From CAYZJV01 sp049310885 (GTDB lineage Bacteria > Spirochaetota > Spirochaetia > Sphaerochaetales > Sphaerochaetaceae): a DNA stretch of 64,000 bases. Below are positions 8,239-17,027 of the stretch, piece after piece (position 1 is the first letter of the stretch; the number at the start of each line of letters is the position of its first letter). Below the pieces are notes generated by a model. That model did no database searches, had not been told where the DNA came from, and saw nothing but the letters and a program-made list of their open reading frames with translations. A program made the position numbers and the translations under genes. The DNA is taken from NCBI RefSeq assembly GCF_049310885.1, contig NZ_JBMDYO010000002.1:62001-126000 (forward strand). The letters are read 5' to 3'.

Positions 8239-9636
8239 TCAATCAAGATTAACGATTGTATATCCTAGATAGGTCTCAAATGCCTCTTTCAGTACATGAG
8301 CAACATTCCCATAGGAGATAGCCACATGATGTCTGAATCCATTTCGGCCGATTGCTACCAGCTTTTGTTGGAGATTCTCTATGGTGACAATCCCACACGC
8401 ACCGAAGTATGCCTTCTCAATCTCTTCATCGAGCATTTCTCCACTGCCGAAATATGTCACGAATTCGCCATCTTCAGTCTTGCTACTTCCAAAGGTAAAC
8501 TGTCCTGGTTTCAATCTTCCTTCGACAGGACCCCATCCACAACCAGGTCCATAGCTCTTTGCAAACATGGGATGTTCGACCATCTTCCCTTTATCAGTAA
8601 GCATTTGGCTAGGGACGGGTCCACAATGGAACAAGATGCAAGAATCTGGATCTTCACTCGAATTATTATTCCAATCAAGTAGTGTGGAAGGGGTGTCTGT
8701 CGCTAATCTCAATGCATACATCATGATTGCATTACAAACGTCGACTTCGCATGCCACAGGAATCCCCATATCTCCAAACATGCCAACAACTGCGCAAGGA
8801 GCACACCCGTATAGGACTTCCAGCTCATTCCAGCAACGGATAGCCATCATATCAAGATTTAATTCTGACCTATATTGATCTATCACTAATCGTAATCGAG
8901 CCATCTTTTCCAAAGACTGTTCAGGCACATTAGAACAATCAGTAAAATTCTTTATGGCCTTGATCTCCTGCTCTATCGCTGAATTATCTGTAATCTTTTC
9001 TACACGGAAAAGAACGTCACTCATATCTATGGTCTCAACTGTAATACCATATTTCTGTAAAGCAATTTCGTCATAACGCACTGTTTTGAAAGCACTTGTT
9101 CTTGCTCCAATGGCACCTAGGGTACACCTTTTCATCCCATTTACTACTCTACAGACACCTCCAAAATCCTTCAATTGTTGGATGAAGCGCGCATCTAAAG
9201 GATGCACCACATGTGGAATATCAATAGTGAAAGGTATCTGATATTGTCTAAAAACATCCATTATCGAAAGCTTTCCACAGAAAGCATCCCTTCTGTGGGC
9301 AAAATCCATCTCCCCTACAACATCAGGATATGCTTGGATTAGAATAGGAACTCCTGCATCTTGGCAGGCTATTGCTGCTGCACTCTCATCCCCAAAGTTT
9401 GGAAGACAAATTACGATTCCATCAGGTTTCTCGTCTTGCAAGAATAAAGCGAATTTTTTGGCTTCCTCAATAGTCTCTATAGCTCCAAATCTAGTGAGTG
9501 ATGCGTCCATTAGCAAAGGAGTGAATCCCGCCTTCTCAATCGCCAGACTCATCTCTTTGCGTGCTGAAGCAACAACTTCACCTGGAAAAAAACCTCGATT
9601 TCCGAAAAAAACTGCAAGCCGCAATCTATCACTCAT
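8239..9636 (-). CDS. L-fucose/L-arabinose isomerase-like protein
   Basis: Protein of 465 residues resembling the L-fucose isomerase and related proteins group, whose members interconvert aldoses and ketoses with a divalent metal in the cytosol. An N-terminal Rossmann-like part (RLRLAVFFGNRG, then DGIVICLPNFGDESAAA) is followed by RWNELEVLYGCAP-like middle and C-terminal blocks (FTFGSSKTEDGEFVTYFGSG and FRHHVAISYGNV) seen in FucI/AraA-type isomerases. I cannot assign the metal ligands with certainty. The ATG at 9636 has GGAGG upstream. It is the first gene of the glycyl radical operon, with a promoter and operator directly upstream. The substrate could be L-fucose, an arabinose or a modified sugar. 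Confidence 0.75.
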   Translation of the reverse strand: MSDRLRLAVFFGNRGFFPGEVVASARKEMSLAIEKAGFTPLLMDASLTRFGAIETIEEAKKFALFLQDEKPDGIVICLPNFGDESAAAIACQDAGVPILIQAYPDVVGEMDFAHRRDAFCGKLSIMDVFRQYQIPFTIDIPHVVHPLDARFIQQLKDFGGVCRVVNGMKRCTLGAIGARTSAFKTVRYDEIALQKYGITVETIDMSDVLFRVEKITDNSAIEQEIKAIKNFTDCSNVPEQSLEKMARLRLVIDQYRSELNLDMMAIRCWNELEVLYGCAPCAVVGMFGDMGIPVACEVDVCNAIMMYALRLATDTPSTLLDWNNNSSEDPDSCILFHCGPVPSQMLTDKGKMVEHPMFAKSYGPGCGWGPVEGRLKPGQFTFGSSKTEDGEFVTYFGSGEMLDEEIEKAYFGACGIVTIENLQQKLVAIGRNGFRHHVAISYGNVAHVLKEAFETYLGYTIVNLD

Positions 9637-9686
9637 GGAGCAACCTCCCGCACATTACCTTCGATCTAGGTATGTACCAAATCTTA

Positions 9687-9706
9687 TTACATTATCGTTA
9701 ATGTAA
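9687..9706. promoter_or_regulatory. Putative LacI-type operator of the isomerase/glycyl radical operon
   Basis: TTACATTATCGTTAATGTAA is a palindrome with only one mismatched pair near the CG centre. It touches the -10 box of the promoter at 9706-9734 and covers the predicted transcription start, the classical position for a repressor. A nearly identical copy is at 8168. Confidence 0.7.
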
Positions 9707-9734
9707 CTATCACACTACTTTCTCCATATGTCAA
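9706..9734 (-). promoter_or_regulatory. Sigma-70-type promoter for the isomerase gene
   Basis: On the minus strand TTGACA (9734-9729) and GATAGT (9711-9706) are separated by 17 bases, with the operator at 9687-9706 directly downstream. Confidence 0.6.
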
Positions 9735-9818
9735 GAAAATTTTATCCAATACTTTCACTTTACATATAATTATCTATTATGTAAATTTTTAAGTTTTTTT
9801 CCACTGTTAAACTAATAA

Positions 9819-9846
9819 TTGACTGCACTCCGTGCCATGGTACAAT
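9819..9846 (+). promoter_or_regulatory. Sigma-70-type promoter for the GyrI-like gene
   Basis: TTGACT at 9819 and TACAAT at 9841 are separated by 16 bases. The predicted start of transcription would fall on the AGGAGGAG ribosome site (9852-9859), giving a very short leader, so either the start is a few bases earlier or the leader is minimal. Confidence 0.5.
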
Positions 9847-9865
9847 TACGTAGGAGGAGCAGAAT

Positions 9866-10321
9866 ATGGAATACAAGATTGAACTGGTCGAAAGGGATTC
9901 TTTACCGGCATTGTCCATACGGAAAACGGTAACTGCGGAACACCTTCCCCTGGAAATCAAGGCAGCCTATGAAACCATCGCTTCCTACCTGAAAGAGCTG
10001 GGTGTCAAGGAACCGGGTAAACCGTACGTAGCCTATTACAACATGGATATGCATAACCTCGATGTAGAGATGGGATTCGCTTGCGATGTCGAGTATCCTG
10101 GCTATGGGGACATCAATGCAGAGCAAATCCCCCCTGGCAAGTGGGTCCACTTCACGCACAAAGGTCCATACAAAGAGATGGGCCATGGCTATACAGCCGC
10201 AACACAGTGGATGAAAGAACACGGAATCAATCCAACTGGAATTGTTTATGAGTTTTACCTGAATGATCCGGCCGAGGTACCAGAATCCGAATTGGTTACC
10301 CAAGTAGCATTTCTCGTCTAA
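9866..10321 (+). CDS. GyrI-like small-molecule-binding domain protein
   Basis: A single-domain cytosolic protein of 151 residues with the pattern of the GyrI-like / AraC effector-binding fold. It starts YKIELVERDSLPALSIRK, has a central GFACDVEYPG strand, then PPGKWVHFTHKGPYKEMGHGY and the C-terminal TGIVYEFYLNDPAEVPESEL. There is no DNA-binding domain, so it is a stand-alone ligand-binding module. Such proteins bind or modify small hydrophobic compounds or inhibit gyrase, and none of these roles can be chosen here. The ATG follows AGGAGGAG. Its stop overlaps the stop of the convergent epimerase gene by two bases. Its connection to the sugar operons on either side is unclear. Confidence 0.8.
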   Translation: MEYKIELVERDSLPALSIRKTVTAEHLPLEIKAAYETIASYLKELGVKEPGKPYVAYYNMDMHNLDVEMGFACDVEYPGYGDINAEQIPPGKWVHFTHKGPYKEMGHGYTAATQWMKEHGINPTGIVYEFYLNDPAEVPESELVTQVAFLV

Positions 10322-11187
10322 TTCTTCAGAAAACCACTACTTAGCATGTGTTCAAGGATGAAAGATCGTGCATCACGGATCGCTTGCTCGGGATACGTTT
10401 CCTTTCCAGTCCACATCTCAATAAGGAAAGGACCACGGTAATCTAAGGTGTCCAATGTCTTGAAAACGAGCTGGAAATCGACACACCCCTCTCCGAAAGG
10501 AATCTCCTTAAACACTCCCGGTTTATCATCACGTACTGCAATCGTATCCTTGAGATGGATAGCAGTTATCCAATCAATACCCCTCTGTAGCTGTTGAGCC
10601 AAATCATTGCCCCAAGCCGAGAGATTACCCACATCGGGATAGACGCTCGTCCAACAGGAGGAGAATTCCCGTTTCATCGCCATGAATGTATCGATTGAAT
10701 TGAAATATGGGGTATCCATGATCTCGAAGGACAACATAACCTGATACTTTCTCGCCATCTGTTCGCACAGAGCAAAAGATTGGCGAAACAGTGCGTCCGT
10801 TTCAGCATCCGAAGGAGCGTAGTATTCATCGTAAGCGGCGACTTGAATTACTCTGATTCCTACATCTACAGCAAAGAGGATTGCCTGCTCCATGAGCTGG
10901 AGAGCCTTCCCACGGACGACTGGATCCTTGCTTCCCAGAGGATATCGACGGTGCCCACTGAGACACATACTCGGTACCTGTATACCGGTTTCGGAGATTG
11001 CGCGCACCAACTGTAATCGTTGTTGCGCAGTCCAGGAAAGACGCGAAAGACGTTCATCGGTCTCATCAACCGAGATTTCTACAAACTGGAATCCCAAATC
11101 TTTGGCTAAAGAGAGCCTCTCTGACCAATTTAGGTCGTGTGGTAAAGCCTTCTCATAAATACCCAAACGCAAGTCGGCAATGTGCAC
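10318..11187 (-). CDS. ulaE: L-ribulose/L-xylulose 5-phosphate 3-epimerase (UlaE family)
   Basis: TIM-barrel epimerase of 289 residues that interconverts L-xylulose 5-phosphate and L-ribulose 5-phosphate. It closely follows the UlaE/SgaU pattern: LGIYEKALP near the start, FVEISVDETDERLSRL, VPSMCLSGHRRYPLGS, VGIRVIQVAAYD, YPDVGNLSAWGND and FLIEMWTG. The GTG at 11187 is one base after the stop of the LacI gene and has AGGAG inside that gene's last codons, which fits translational coupling. An upstream GTG at 11214 was rejected. It pairs with the L-xylulokinase on the other side of the shared operator. The next enzyme, an L-ribulose 5-phosphate 4-epimerase, is not in the window. Confidence 0.92.
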   Translation of the reverse strand: MHIADLRLGIYEKALPHDLNWSERLSLAKDLGFQFVEISVDETDERLSRLSWTAQQRLQLVRAISETGIQVPSMCLSGHRRYPLGSKDPVVRGKALQLMEQAILFAVDVGIRVIQVAAYDEYYAPSDAETDALFRQSFALCEQMARKYQVMLSFEIMDTPYFNSIDTFMAMKREFSSCWTSVYPDVGNLSAWGNDLAQQLQRGIDWITAIHLKDTIAVRDDKPGVFKEIPFGEGCVDFQLVFKTLDTLDYRGPFLIEMWTGKETYPEQAIRDARSFILEHMLSSGFLKN

Positions 11188-11188
11188 G

Positions 11189-12190
11189 TCATAACTCCTG
11201 TCTTGTAGATTCACGTATGATTAGTTTCGGTGCATAGGACATATGGAATTGATCGATATCCTCGCCTGTAGTCAACTTGTCGATGAATTCTACAGCCTTC
11301 TCACACATCTCTTTGTACGGCTGAGCTATGGTAGAGATTGAAGGATAATACATATGGGCGAACTGCACATCATCCATACCCATTACTGATACATCCTCAG
11401 GGACACGTATCCCATGACGGAACAGTGTAGATATAGCTCCAGCTGCTATCATATCGTTTTGTCCCCACAAAGCATCAAATTCCAATCCCTCTTTCAAAAA
11501 CTGCTGGACACCCCGCACCCCATTCTCAAAATCGAAATCTCCTTCATGTACCAGACGTCGATCCAAACTAAGACCGTGCTTCTCCAACGTATCGCAGAAC
11601 CCCTGGTATCGCTCACGGGAGAGTCCAATCTTAAAGGAACCAGTAATAGTAGCAAATTTCTTGCAACCGCATGCCACCAGATGCTCAGCAGCAATGACAC
11701 CTGCCTCATAATTGTCCAAGATGACATTGGGAATATTCTCATTGTGCAATGAACGGTCAATAACAACCATAGGAGTGTTGGACGATCGGGACATATTAAT
11801 CACATGACTCTCATCCGAAACACGGGAGAAGATAATTCCATTGATCCTTTGCCGAAGCAACATATCCATGGCAAAGGCCTCGCGACCATAATTGTTGTGA
11901 GTATTGAAGATGAGGAGATTCAACCCTCGTTTGAAGGCGCTCTCCTCAATATATTTGATCACGAGGTTGAACGATGGATGGGCAATTTCGGGAACCAGTA
12001 GCCCAATATTTCGTGTCGCCTTAAGACGTAGTCCCTGTGCCAGCAGATTCGGACGGTAATTTACCGAAGCGATAGCCTCTTCAACCCGCTTCCTGGTCTC
12101 ATCGGTTACGTACATCGTACCGTTGATTACCCGTGATACTGTTGAAGGAGAAACACCAGCCAGAGCGGCAACATCCTTAAGTGACGTCAT
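11189..12190 (-). CDS. LacI-family regulator of the L-xylulose-type operons
   Basis: Regulator of 333 residues. The helix-turn-helix at the N-terminus (TSLKDVAALAGVSPSTVSRV, residues 2-21) is followed by the hinge ASVNYRPNLLAQGLR and a sugar-binding core with VPEDVSVMGMDDVQFAHMYY. The ATG at 12190 is preferred to a TTG two codons upstream. It lies in the operon downstream of the transporter and cupin genes and its stop is one base from the epimerase start. The perfect palindrome at 17028-17051 between the two divergent operons is the likely operator (inference). Confidence 0.93.
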   Translation of the reverse strand: MTSLKDVAALAGVSPSTVSRVINGTMYVTDETRKRVEEAIASVNYRPNLLAQGLRLKATRNIGLLVPEIAHPSFNLVIKYIEESAFKRGLNLLIFNTHNNYGREAFAMDMLLRQRINGIIFSRVSDESHVINMSRSSNTPMVVIDRSLHNENIPNVILDNYEAGVIAAEHLVACGCKKFATITGSFKIGLSRERYQGFCDTLEKHGLSLDRRLVHEGDFDFENGVRGVQQFLKEGLEFDALWGQNDMIAAGAISTLFRHGIRVPEDVSVMGMDDVQFAHMYYPSISTIAQPYKEMCEKAVEFIDKLTTGEDIDQFHMSYAPKLIIRESTRQEL

Positions 12191-12263
12191 GTACAATACC
12201 TACCCTTGGTCTTCATGAGGATGGAGATAACACCCCATTCCCCACGTGAAAGACCAATTGTCA

Positions 12264-13475
12264 TTACAGTTTAAGATCCGGATTGCCTGCGCCGAAGTGC
12301 TTGAGTATGACAATGGGATCAGACTTCGAAGGATTAACAATCCGTACGCCAGCCTTCGCAGCATCCTCACTGACAAAATACTCATCGTAGGTCAATTGAC
12401 CGAACCGAATCAATGCCGGACTTTCAATATCCCAAGTTCCGAAAGTACCATGTCCCTGCACGACATACATACCATAAGCGGCGTTGTCGGTAATGGTGAC
12501 CGAGGAACCTGGATAAACGGTAAGCTCCTTAGCACTGAAAGCAGCCGAGCGATAGACTACCCAGTTCTCTTCATAACCCATTGCGTGCATTTCTTCAACA
12601 GGATGAACAGGTTTAGGAGCCATGAAATGATGTTCCGCGAAGAGAGGATCGACGTTCAATTCCCAATCGATGACATCTACGAGGTAGTCGAAGTCTCCGA
12701 CTTTGTCCTTTGGGGTATTCTTCCACAAGAGATCCTCTTCTATAACAGCATCGTTAACCAAGGACTGGTACATGGCAAATACATCGGAGGCCATCTGCGG
12801 TTCGTAGGTGCAGAGACTTCCCGGAGCATGGAGAACACCAGGAGGAACATCCCAACCAGTACCAGGTACGAGACGATAGGCTGTGGAGAGGTCAGTGATC
12901 TTGTTATCACCCTTGGTGAACGCCATCAAAGTCTCCTTGACCTGCTCCTTGGTGACACCAGGTTGCAAACCGAAGAACGTATAGGGGAAATCTCCTCCAT
13001 GATTATTCAACTGGGGAGGAAAATAGTAAGCCTCAGGCTTGCCCATCATACCGATCTTCGAGGCATGTTCGTCTCTATGGTGGATATGGTGAGGCAAAGG
13101 ACCCTTATTGTCGAAGAATTTGGAGAACATAGGCCACTTGCCATAGGTATTCCACAATCGCTCGCCAATCAAAGCACCCTTTAGCTCATCGACAGCATCT
13201 CTAAGAAGGAATTGCTTTGTCTCTCCTTTGTCCTCATAGACACAGAAGCTCAATCCCTCGAATTCGCCGGTAAGGGGACCATTGTCCGCTGGAGTGGTGG
13301 AGCTGAACCAACGCTCGTCAATTCCTCCACGATTCATTCCCAACGCATAATAGTCGTCCGGATGCAGTTTTATCCGTCTACCGGGTACACAGAATGAGCG
13401 TGGAACCCAGTTGGGAGCCAATCGAAAGATACCTTTGCCCTGTTCGAAAGCTGCGTGAATTAGATTCTTATTCAT
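12264..13475 (-). CDS. Phosphomannose-isomerase-like cupin protein, probable sugar isomerase
   Basis: Protein of 403 residues with the metal-site pattern of class I mannose 6-phosphate isomerase. It has HHIHHRDEH (about 129-137), the glutamate in GKPEAYYF (Glu148) and VLHAPGSLCTYEPQ (His216, Glu225), followed by a second cupin half with AYGMYVVQGHGTFGTW. The known enzymes interconvert aldose and ketose phosphates with zinc. The ATG at 13475 is used because GGAG lies 6 bases before it; the ATG four codons earlier overlaps that site. Its place in a transporter operon next to a xylulokinase and UlaE suggests isomerisation of the imported sugar, for example to L-xylulose, but that is inference. 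Confidence 0.75.
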   Translation of the reverse strand: MNKNLIHAAFEQGKGIFRLAPNWVPRSFCVPGRRIKLHPDDYYALGMNRGGIDERWFSSTTPADNGPLTGEFEGLSFCVYEDKGETKQFLLRDAVDELKGALIGERLWNTYGKWPMFSKFFDNKGPLPHHIHHRDEHASKIGMMGKPEAYYFPPQLNNHGGDFPYTFFGLQPGVTKEQVKETLMAFTKGDNKITDLSTAYRLVPGTGWDVPPGVLHAPGSLCTYEPQMASDVFAMYQSLVNDAVIEEDLLWKNTPKDKVGDFDYLVDVIDWELNVDPLFAEHHFMAPKPVHPVEEMHAMGYEENWVVYRSAAFSAKELTVYPGSSVTITDNAAYGMYVVQGHGTFGTWDIESPALIRFGQLTYDEYFVSEDAAKAGVRIVNPSKSDPIVILKHFGAGNPDLKL

Positions 13476-13501
13476 ATTCAACTCCATTATTATTGAATTT
13501 T

Positions 13502-14449
13502 TTAATTCGTTTCATCGCGCATACGGTCTAAGATGACCGCACCGATTATTAATGCGCCCTTCACCACCTGTTGGAAATAGGGTGAAATGCCCAGAAGATT
13601 CATACCATTATTTATCGTGCCGATTAAAAGTGCACCGATAAGAGTACCGATGATACTTCCTCGTCCACCAGAGAGACTCGTTCCACCAATGACAACTGCA
13701 GCGATAACGTCTAACTCGTATCCTTGACCAGCAACAGCTTCGGCGGAATTCAACCGTGCAGTTAAAATCAGGGCACTCAGACTGGACATGATTCCTACAA
13801 TCACATAGACCATGGATTTGTAGAACTTTACATTGATACCGGAAAGCTTAACCGTCTCTTCATTGCCTCCGATGGCATAGGTATAGCGTCCCAATCGAGT
13901 ATGATTTAGGATAAACCAAGCCAACGCTACCATTACAATGAACACGATTACCGGTATAGGAATCCCGAGGAAATAGCCACCACCAAGCTGCCTGAATCCC
14001 TCACCAAACCCACTAATAGGATATCCCTTAGTATAGATCAGCGTAAGACCACGCGCGATTGTCACCATACCGAGAGTCACTACGAATGGAGCGATTTTCC
14101 CCATGGTCACCAAAAGCCCATTTATCAATCCAATTCCCGCTCCGACTAGGATGGCAGCCAATGCTGCGACCAATGGAGCCACCTCCTGGTTTTTCATCAA
14201 CCCGGCAGCTACAGCCCCAGACAAGGCAAGGATGGAACCTACCGAAAGGTCTATGCCTCCGGTAAGAATAACGAACGTCATACCTACAGCAATAATCCCA
14301 TAAATCGATGTCTGACGGATAATGTTCAGGATATTGTTCATCGTCATGAAGTAGGGCGACAAGATGGACAATCCTACAATGATCAGAAAGAAGACGATGA
14401 GTATGCCGTTGTTCTTCAACAATTGCTTGTAATCAATTTTATTTCCCAT
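13502..14449 (-). CDS. Ribose-type ABC transporter permease (RbsC-like)
   Basis: Membrane permease of 315 residues of the CUT2 class with about ten helices. The family motifs FVILTGGIDLSVGSILALSG and AVVIGGTSLSGGRGS are present. The ATG at 14449 (MGNKIDYKQ) has GGGA 7 bases upstream; the frame continues to 14500 into the ATPase leader without need. Only one permease gene is present in this operon, so the channel is probably a homodimer, unlike the importer at 5089-7053. Confidence 0.93.
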   Translation of the reverse strand: MGNKIDYKQLLKNNGILIVFFLIIVGLSILSPYFMTMNNILNIIRQTSIYGIIAVGMTFVILTGGIDLSVGSILALSGAVAAGLMKNQEVAPLVAALAAILVGAGIGLINGLLVTMGKIAPFVVTLGMVTIARGLTLIYTKGYPISGFGEGFRQLGGGYFLGIPIPVIVFIVMVALAWFILNHTRLGRYTYAIGGNEETVKLSGINVKFYKSMVYVIVGIMSSLSALILTARLNSAEAVAGQGYELDVIAAVVIGGTSLSGGRGSIIGTLIGALLIGTINNGMNLLGISPYFQQVVKGALIIGAVILDRMRDETN

Positions 14450-14480
14450 AATTATTCCCAATGCTCCTTTTCTCCTGCAC

Positions 14481-15983
14481 TCATGCCATGCGTTTCTCAT
14501 GCAGGCCGAGAGAGTATTCCATCACCTGCTCTTCATTCAACTCACCTTTATTGAACTGCTTGACGACTTTACCTTCGAACACGACAGCAATCTTATCGCT
14601 AATATTCATGACTTCGGGCAATTCCGATGAGATCATGATAACAGCGGCACCCCGTTTTGCGAGGTTCTGCATGAGACGATAAATCTCTACTTTCGCACCG
14701 ACGTCGATTCCTCTGGTCGGCTCATCGAAGATATAGACCTTACAATGTCTGATAAACCATTTCGCCAAGACCACCTTCTGCTGGTTTCCACCCGATAGAT
14801 TGACCACGAGCTGACGAACCGACGGGGTCTTGATATTCATGCCATCGATCATCGTATTGACCTCTTCGGTTATCTTTTTCCGATGGAGGACTCCTAAGGT
14901 CGAATAGAGGTCGAGCACACTCAATGCTGCATTGTCGAACACCGACATGCCAAGTACCAAACCTTGTTGTTTACGTTCTTCGGGGATCAGACCAATTCCC
15001 TTGAGCACGGCGTCCTGACAATTTTTAATTGTTACCGGCTTACCGTCCAAAAGGATTTCCCCGGAATCCTTCTTCCGGTACCCGTAGATCGTTTGCATAA
15101 TCTCGGTGCGTCCTGCACCGACCAATCCTACAAAACCCAGGATCTCCCCTGCCCTTGCCTGAAACGATACCTGTTCACATATGCCATGCTTCGTAAGATT
15201 CTTTACCTCCAACACGACATCTCCTGGTTGACTGTCATATTGTGGATACTGTTCTTCCAATACACGTCCGACCATGTATTTGATCATTTCATCATTGTCC
15301 ATATCTCCACGGTTCTTGGTGATGACACGCTGTCCGTCACGAAGGATCGTGATACGGTCTGCCAAAAGGTGAACCTCTTCAAGGCGATGAGAAATATAGA
15401 TAATTGAGACACCCTGCTCTTTCAGTTCCTTTATCGTATCGAACAAGCGATCGACTTCATTACCGGTAAGGGCGGCAGTCGGTTCATCCATAACTAGGAT
15501 CTCCGCCTTGAGTGACAATGCCTTTGCGATTTCAATAATCTGCTGATAAGCCGCTCCAAGCGCCTTTACCTTCTGTTGTGGTTTGATATTGAGCTTAAAG
15601 GGCGCCAGGACTTCCTTCGTCATAGCATGCATCTTAGGCCAGTCTATGGTGCCGAAAGCAGTCCTCGGTTCACGTCCGAGAAAAATATTCTCCGAAACAG
15701 AAAGATAGGGAATAAGATTCAATTCCTGGTAGATGACACCGATACCATGATGGATCATCTCATTGAGCCCGGTATTCGTTATTTTTTCTCCCCGCAGATA
15801 AAGATCCCCTTCATCGGCTTTATAGAGCCCGGAAAGGATTTTCATCAACGTCGATTTACCGGCGCCGTTCTCCCCTACCAGTGCGTGCAACTCCCCTTTC
15901 ATGAGATCGAAGCTTACATCGGAAAGGGCACGTACACCCGGAAACGATTTGGAGATGCCTGTCATTTTCAGTAGTGGTTCCAT
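14481..15983 (-). CDS. Ribose-type sugar ABC transporter ATP-binding protein (RbsA-like)
   Basis: Double-cassette ATPase of 500 residues. Cassette one has GENGAGKST, the divergent signature region and LVMDEPTAAL. Cassette two has the degenerate GLVGAGRTE loop, LSGGNQQKVVLAKW and IFDEPTRGID. The ATG at 15983 follows GAGGAG with a 6-base spacer. Order binding protein, ATPase, permease, isomerase-like cupin, regulator, epimerase makes a complete uptake and early catabolism operon. Confidence 0.94.
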   Translation of the reverse strand: MEPLLKMTGISKSFPGVRALSDVSFDLMKGELHALVGENGAGKSTLMKILSGLYKADEGDLYLRGEKITNTGLNEMIHHGIGVIYQELNLIPYLSVSENIFLGREPRTAFGTIDWPKMHAMTKEVLAPFKLNIKPQQKVKALGAAYQQIIEIAKALSLKAEILVMDEPTAALTGNEVDRLFDTIKELKEQGVSIIYISHRLEEVHLLADRITILRDGQRVITKNRGDMDNDEMIKYMVGRVLEEQYPQYDSQPGDVVLEVKNLTKHGICEQVSFQARAGEILGFVGLVGAGRTEIMQTIYGYRKKDSGEILLDGKPVTIKNCQDAVLKGIGLIPEERKQQGLVLGMSVFDNAALSVLDLYSTLGVLHRKKITEEVNTMIDGMNIKTPSVRQLVVNLSGGNQQKVVLAKWFIRHCKVYIFDEPTRGIDVGAKVEIYRLMQNLAKRGAAVIMISSELPEVMNISDKIAVVFEGKVVKQFNKGELNEEQVMEYSLGLHEKRMA

Positions 15984-16049
15984 GGAGGTCTCCTCATTCA
16001 ATAGTCCATGGAGCTGGTTTCCCAGCTCCATGGATGCGATCGGCGAAAA

Positions 16050-16964
16050 TTATTCGGTGACCGGAAGGGGATTGATGTACTCGACTGCGTTGGCAGGCTT
16101 TGTACCGGTCTTGATGTACTCGACCAAGACATCGAGAGCTCTACTTGCCTGACGGCCGGGGAACTGGTCGATTGTTGCATCGAGCTTGCCTTCTTCCATG
16201 TAGGAGAAAGCATCGGTTGTTGCATCGAATCCAATGGTGACCTTGGAGGCAGGATCGATTCCTGCAGCCTGCATAGCTTCTACAGCACCAATGATCATCT
16301 CATCGTTTGCTCCGAAAACTGCGTCGAAGTTAGCATAGACCTGCATAAGGTTTTCCATAACGGTCTGGGCTTTCGCGCGGTTAAAGTCAGCTTCCTGGCT
16401 TACGAGAACCTTGACATTCGACTTGTTGATTACTTCGTCAAAACCGGCCTTACGATCGAGTGCTGCGGAAGCTCCCGGGGTTCCTTCCAACTGGATGACC
16501 GTACCCTTGTTGCCCAACTCCTCAATGATGAAACGGGCCGCTGCGCGTCCACCTTCTACGTTGTCGGCACCGACATGGACAATGACCTTGTCAGTATTGG
16601 CTTTCCTATCGACTGTAGCGACAGGGATACCAGCGGCAACTGCTGCCTCGATAGCGGGAACGAGAGAATCGGTTGTCAGCGGGGAGATCAAAATTCCATC
16701 GACCTTCTGGGCAATGAAGTTTTCAACCGCTGCCATCTGAACCGATGACTGGTTCTGTGCATCGTGGGTGATCAGCTCAATACCGAGTTCCTCAGCATAA
16801 GCCACAGCCTCATCGAACATGGTTACGAAGAACGGGAACTGCAAGCCGGGAACTGTCATACCGATGGTGATTTTGCCATCGTCGGCAGCCTCGGTTTGAC
16901 CTGCTGCAAAGAGCGAGGATCCGAGAAGAACCAGAACCATTAAAAGCACAATAATTTTTTTCAT
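16050..16964 (-). CDS. Sugar ABC transporter substrate-binding protein (ribose-type)
   Basis: Exported binding protein of 304 residues. The signal peptide (MKKIIVLLMVLVLLGSSLFA) is followed by the short GQTEA linker typical of spirochaetal binding proteins. The mature part is a two-lobed RbsB-like domain with VENFIAQKVDGILISPL, VDRKANTDKVIVHVGADN and FGANDEMIIGAVEAM. It is the first gene of the leftward operon, directly under the control of the operator at 17028-17051. GGAGAGG precedes the ATG. Confidence 0.94.
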   Translation of the reverse strand: MKKIIVLLMVLVLLGSSLFAAGQTEAADDGKITIGMTVPGLQFPFFVTMFDEAVAYAEELGIELITHDAQNQSSVQMAAVENFIAQKVDGILISPLTTDSLVPAIEAAVAAGIPVATVDRKANTDKVIVHVGADNVEGGRAAARFIIEELGNKGTVIQLEGTPGASAALDRKAGFDEVINKSNVKVLVSQEADFNRAKAQTVMENLMQVYANFDAVFGANDEMIIGAVEAMQAAGIDPASKVTIGFDATTDAFSYMEEGKLDATIDQFPGRQASRALDVLVEYIKTGTKPANAVEYINPLPVTE

Positions 16965-16995
16965 ACTACACCTCTCCTTTTATTGATGTACTGAA

Positions 16996-17023
16996 AGCCT
17001 ACCACAATTTTTCGTGTTGTCAA
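16996..17023 (-). promoter_or_regulatory. Promoter of the leftward transporter operon
   Basis: Minus-strand TTGACA (17023-17018) and a weak -10 TAGGCT (17001-16996) with a 16-base spacer. The operator starts 5 bases upstream of the -35 box. Confidence 0.45.
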
Positions 17024-17027
17024 GCAT

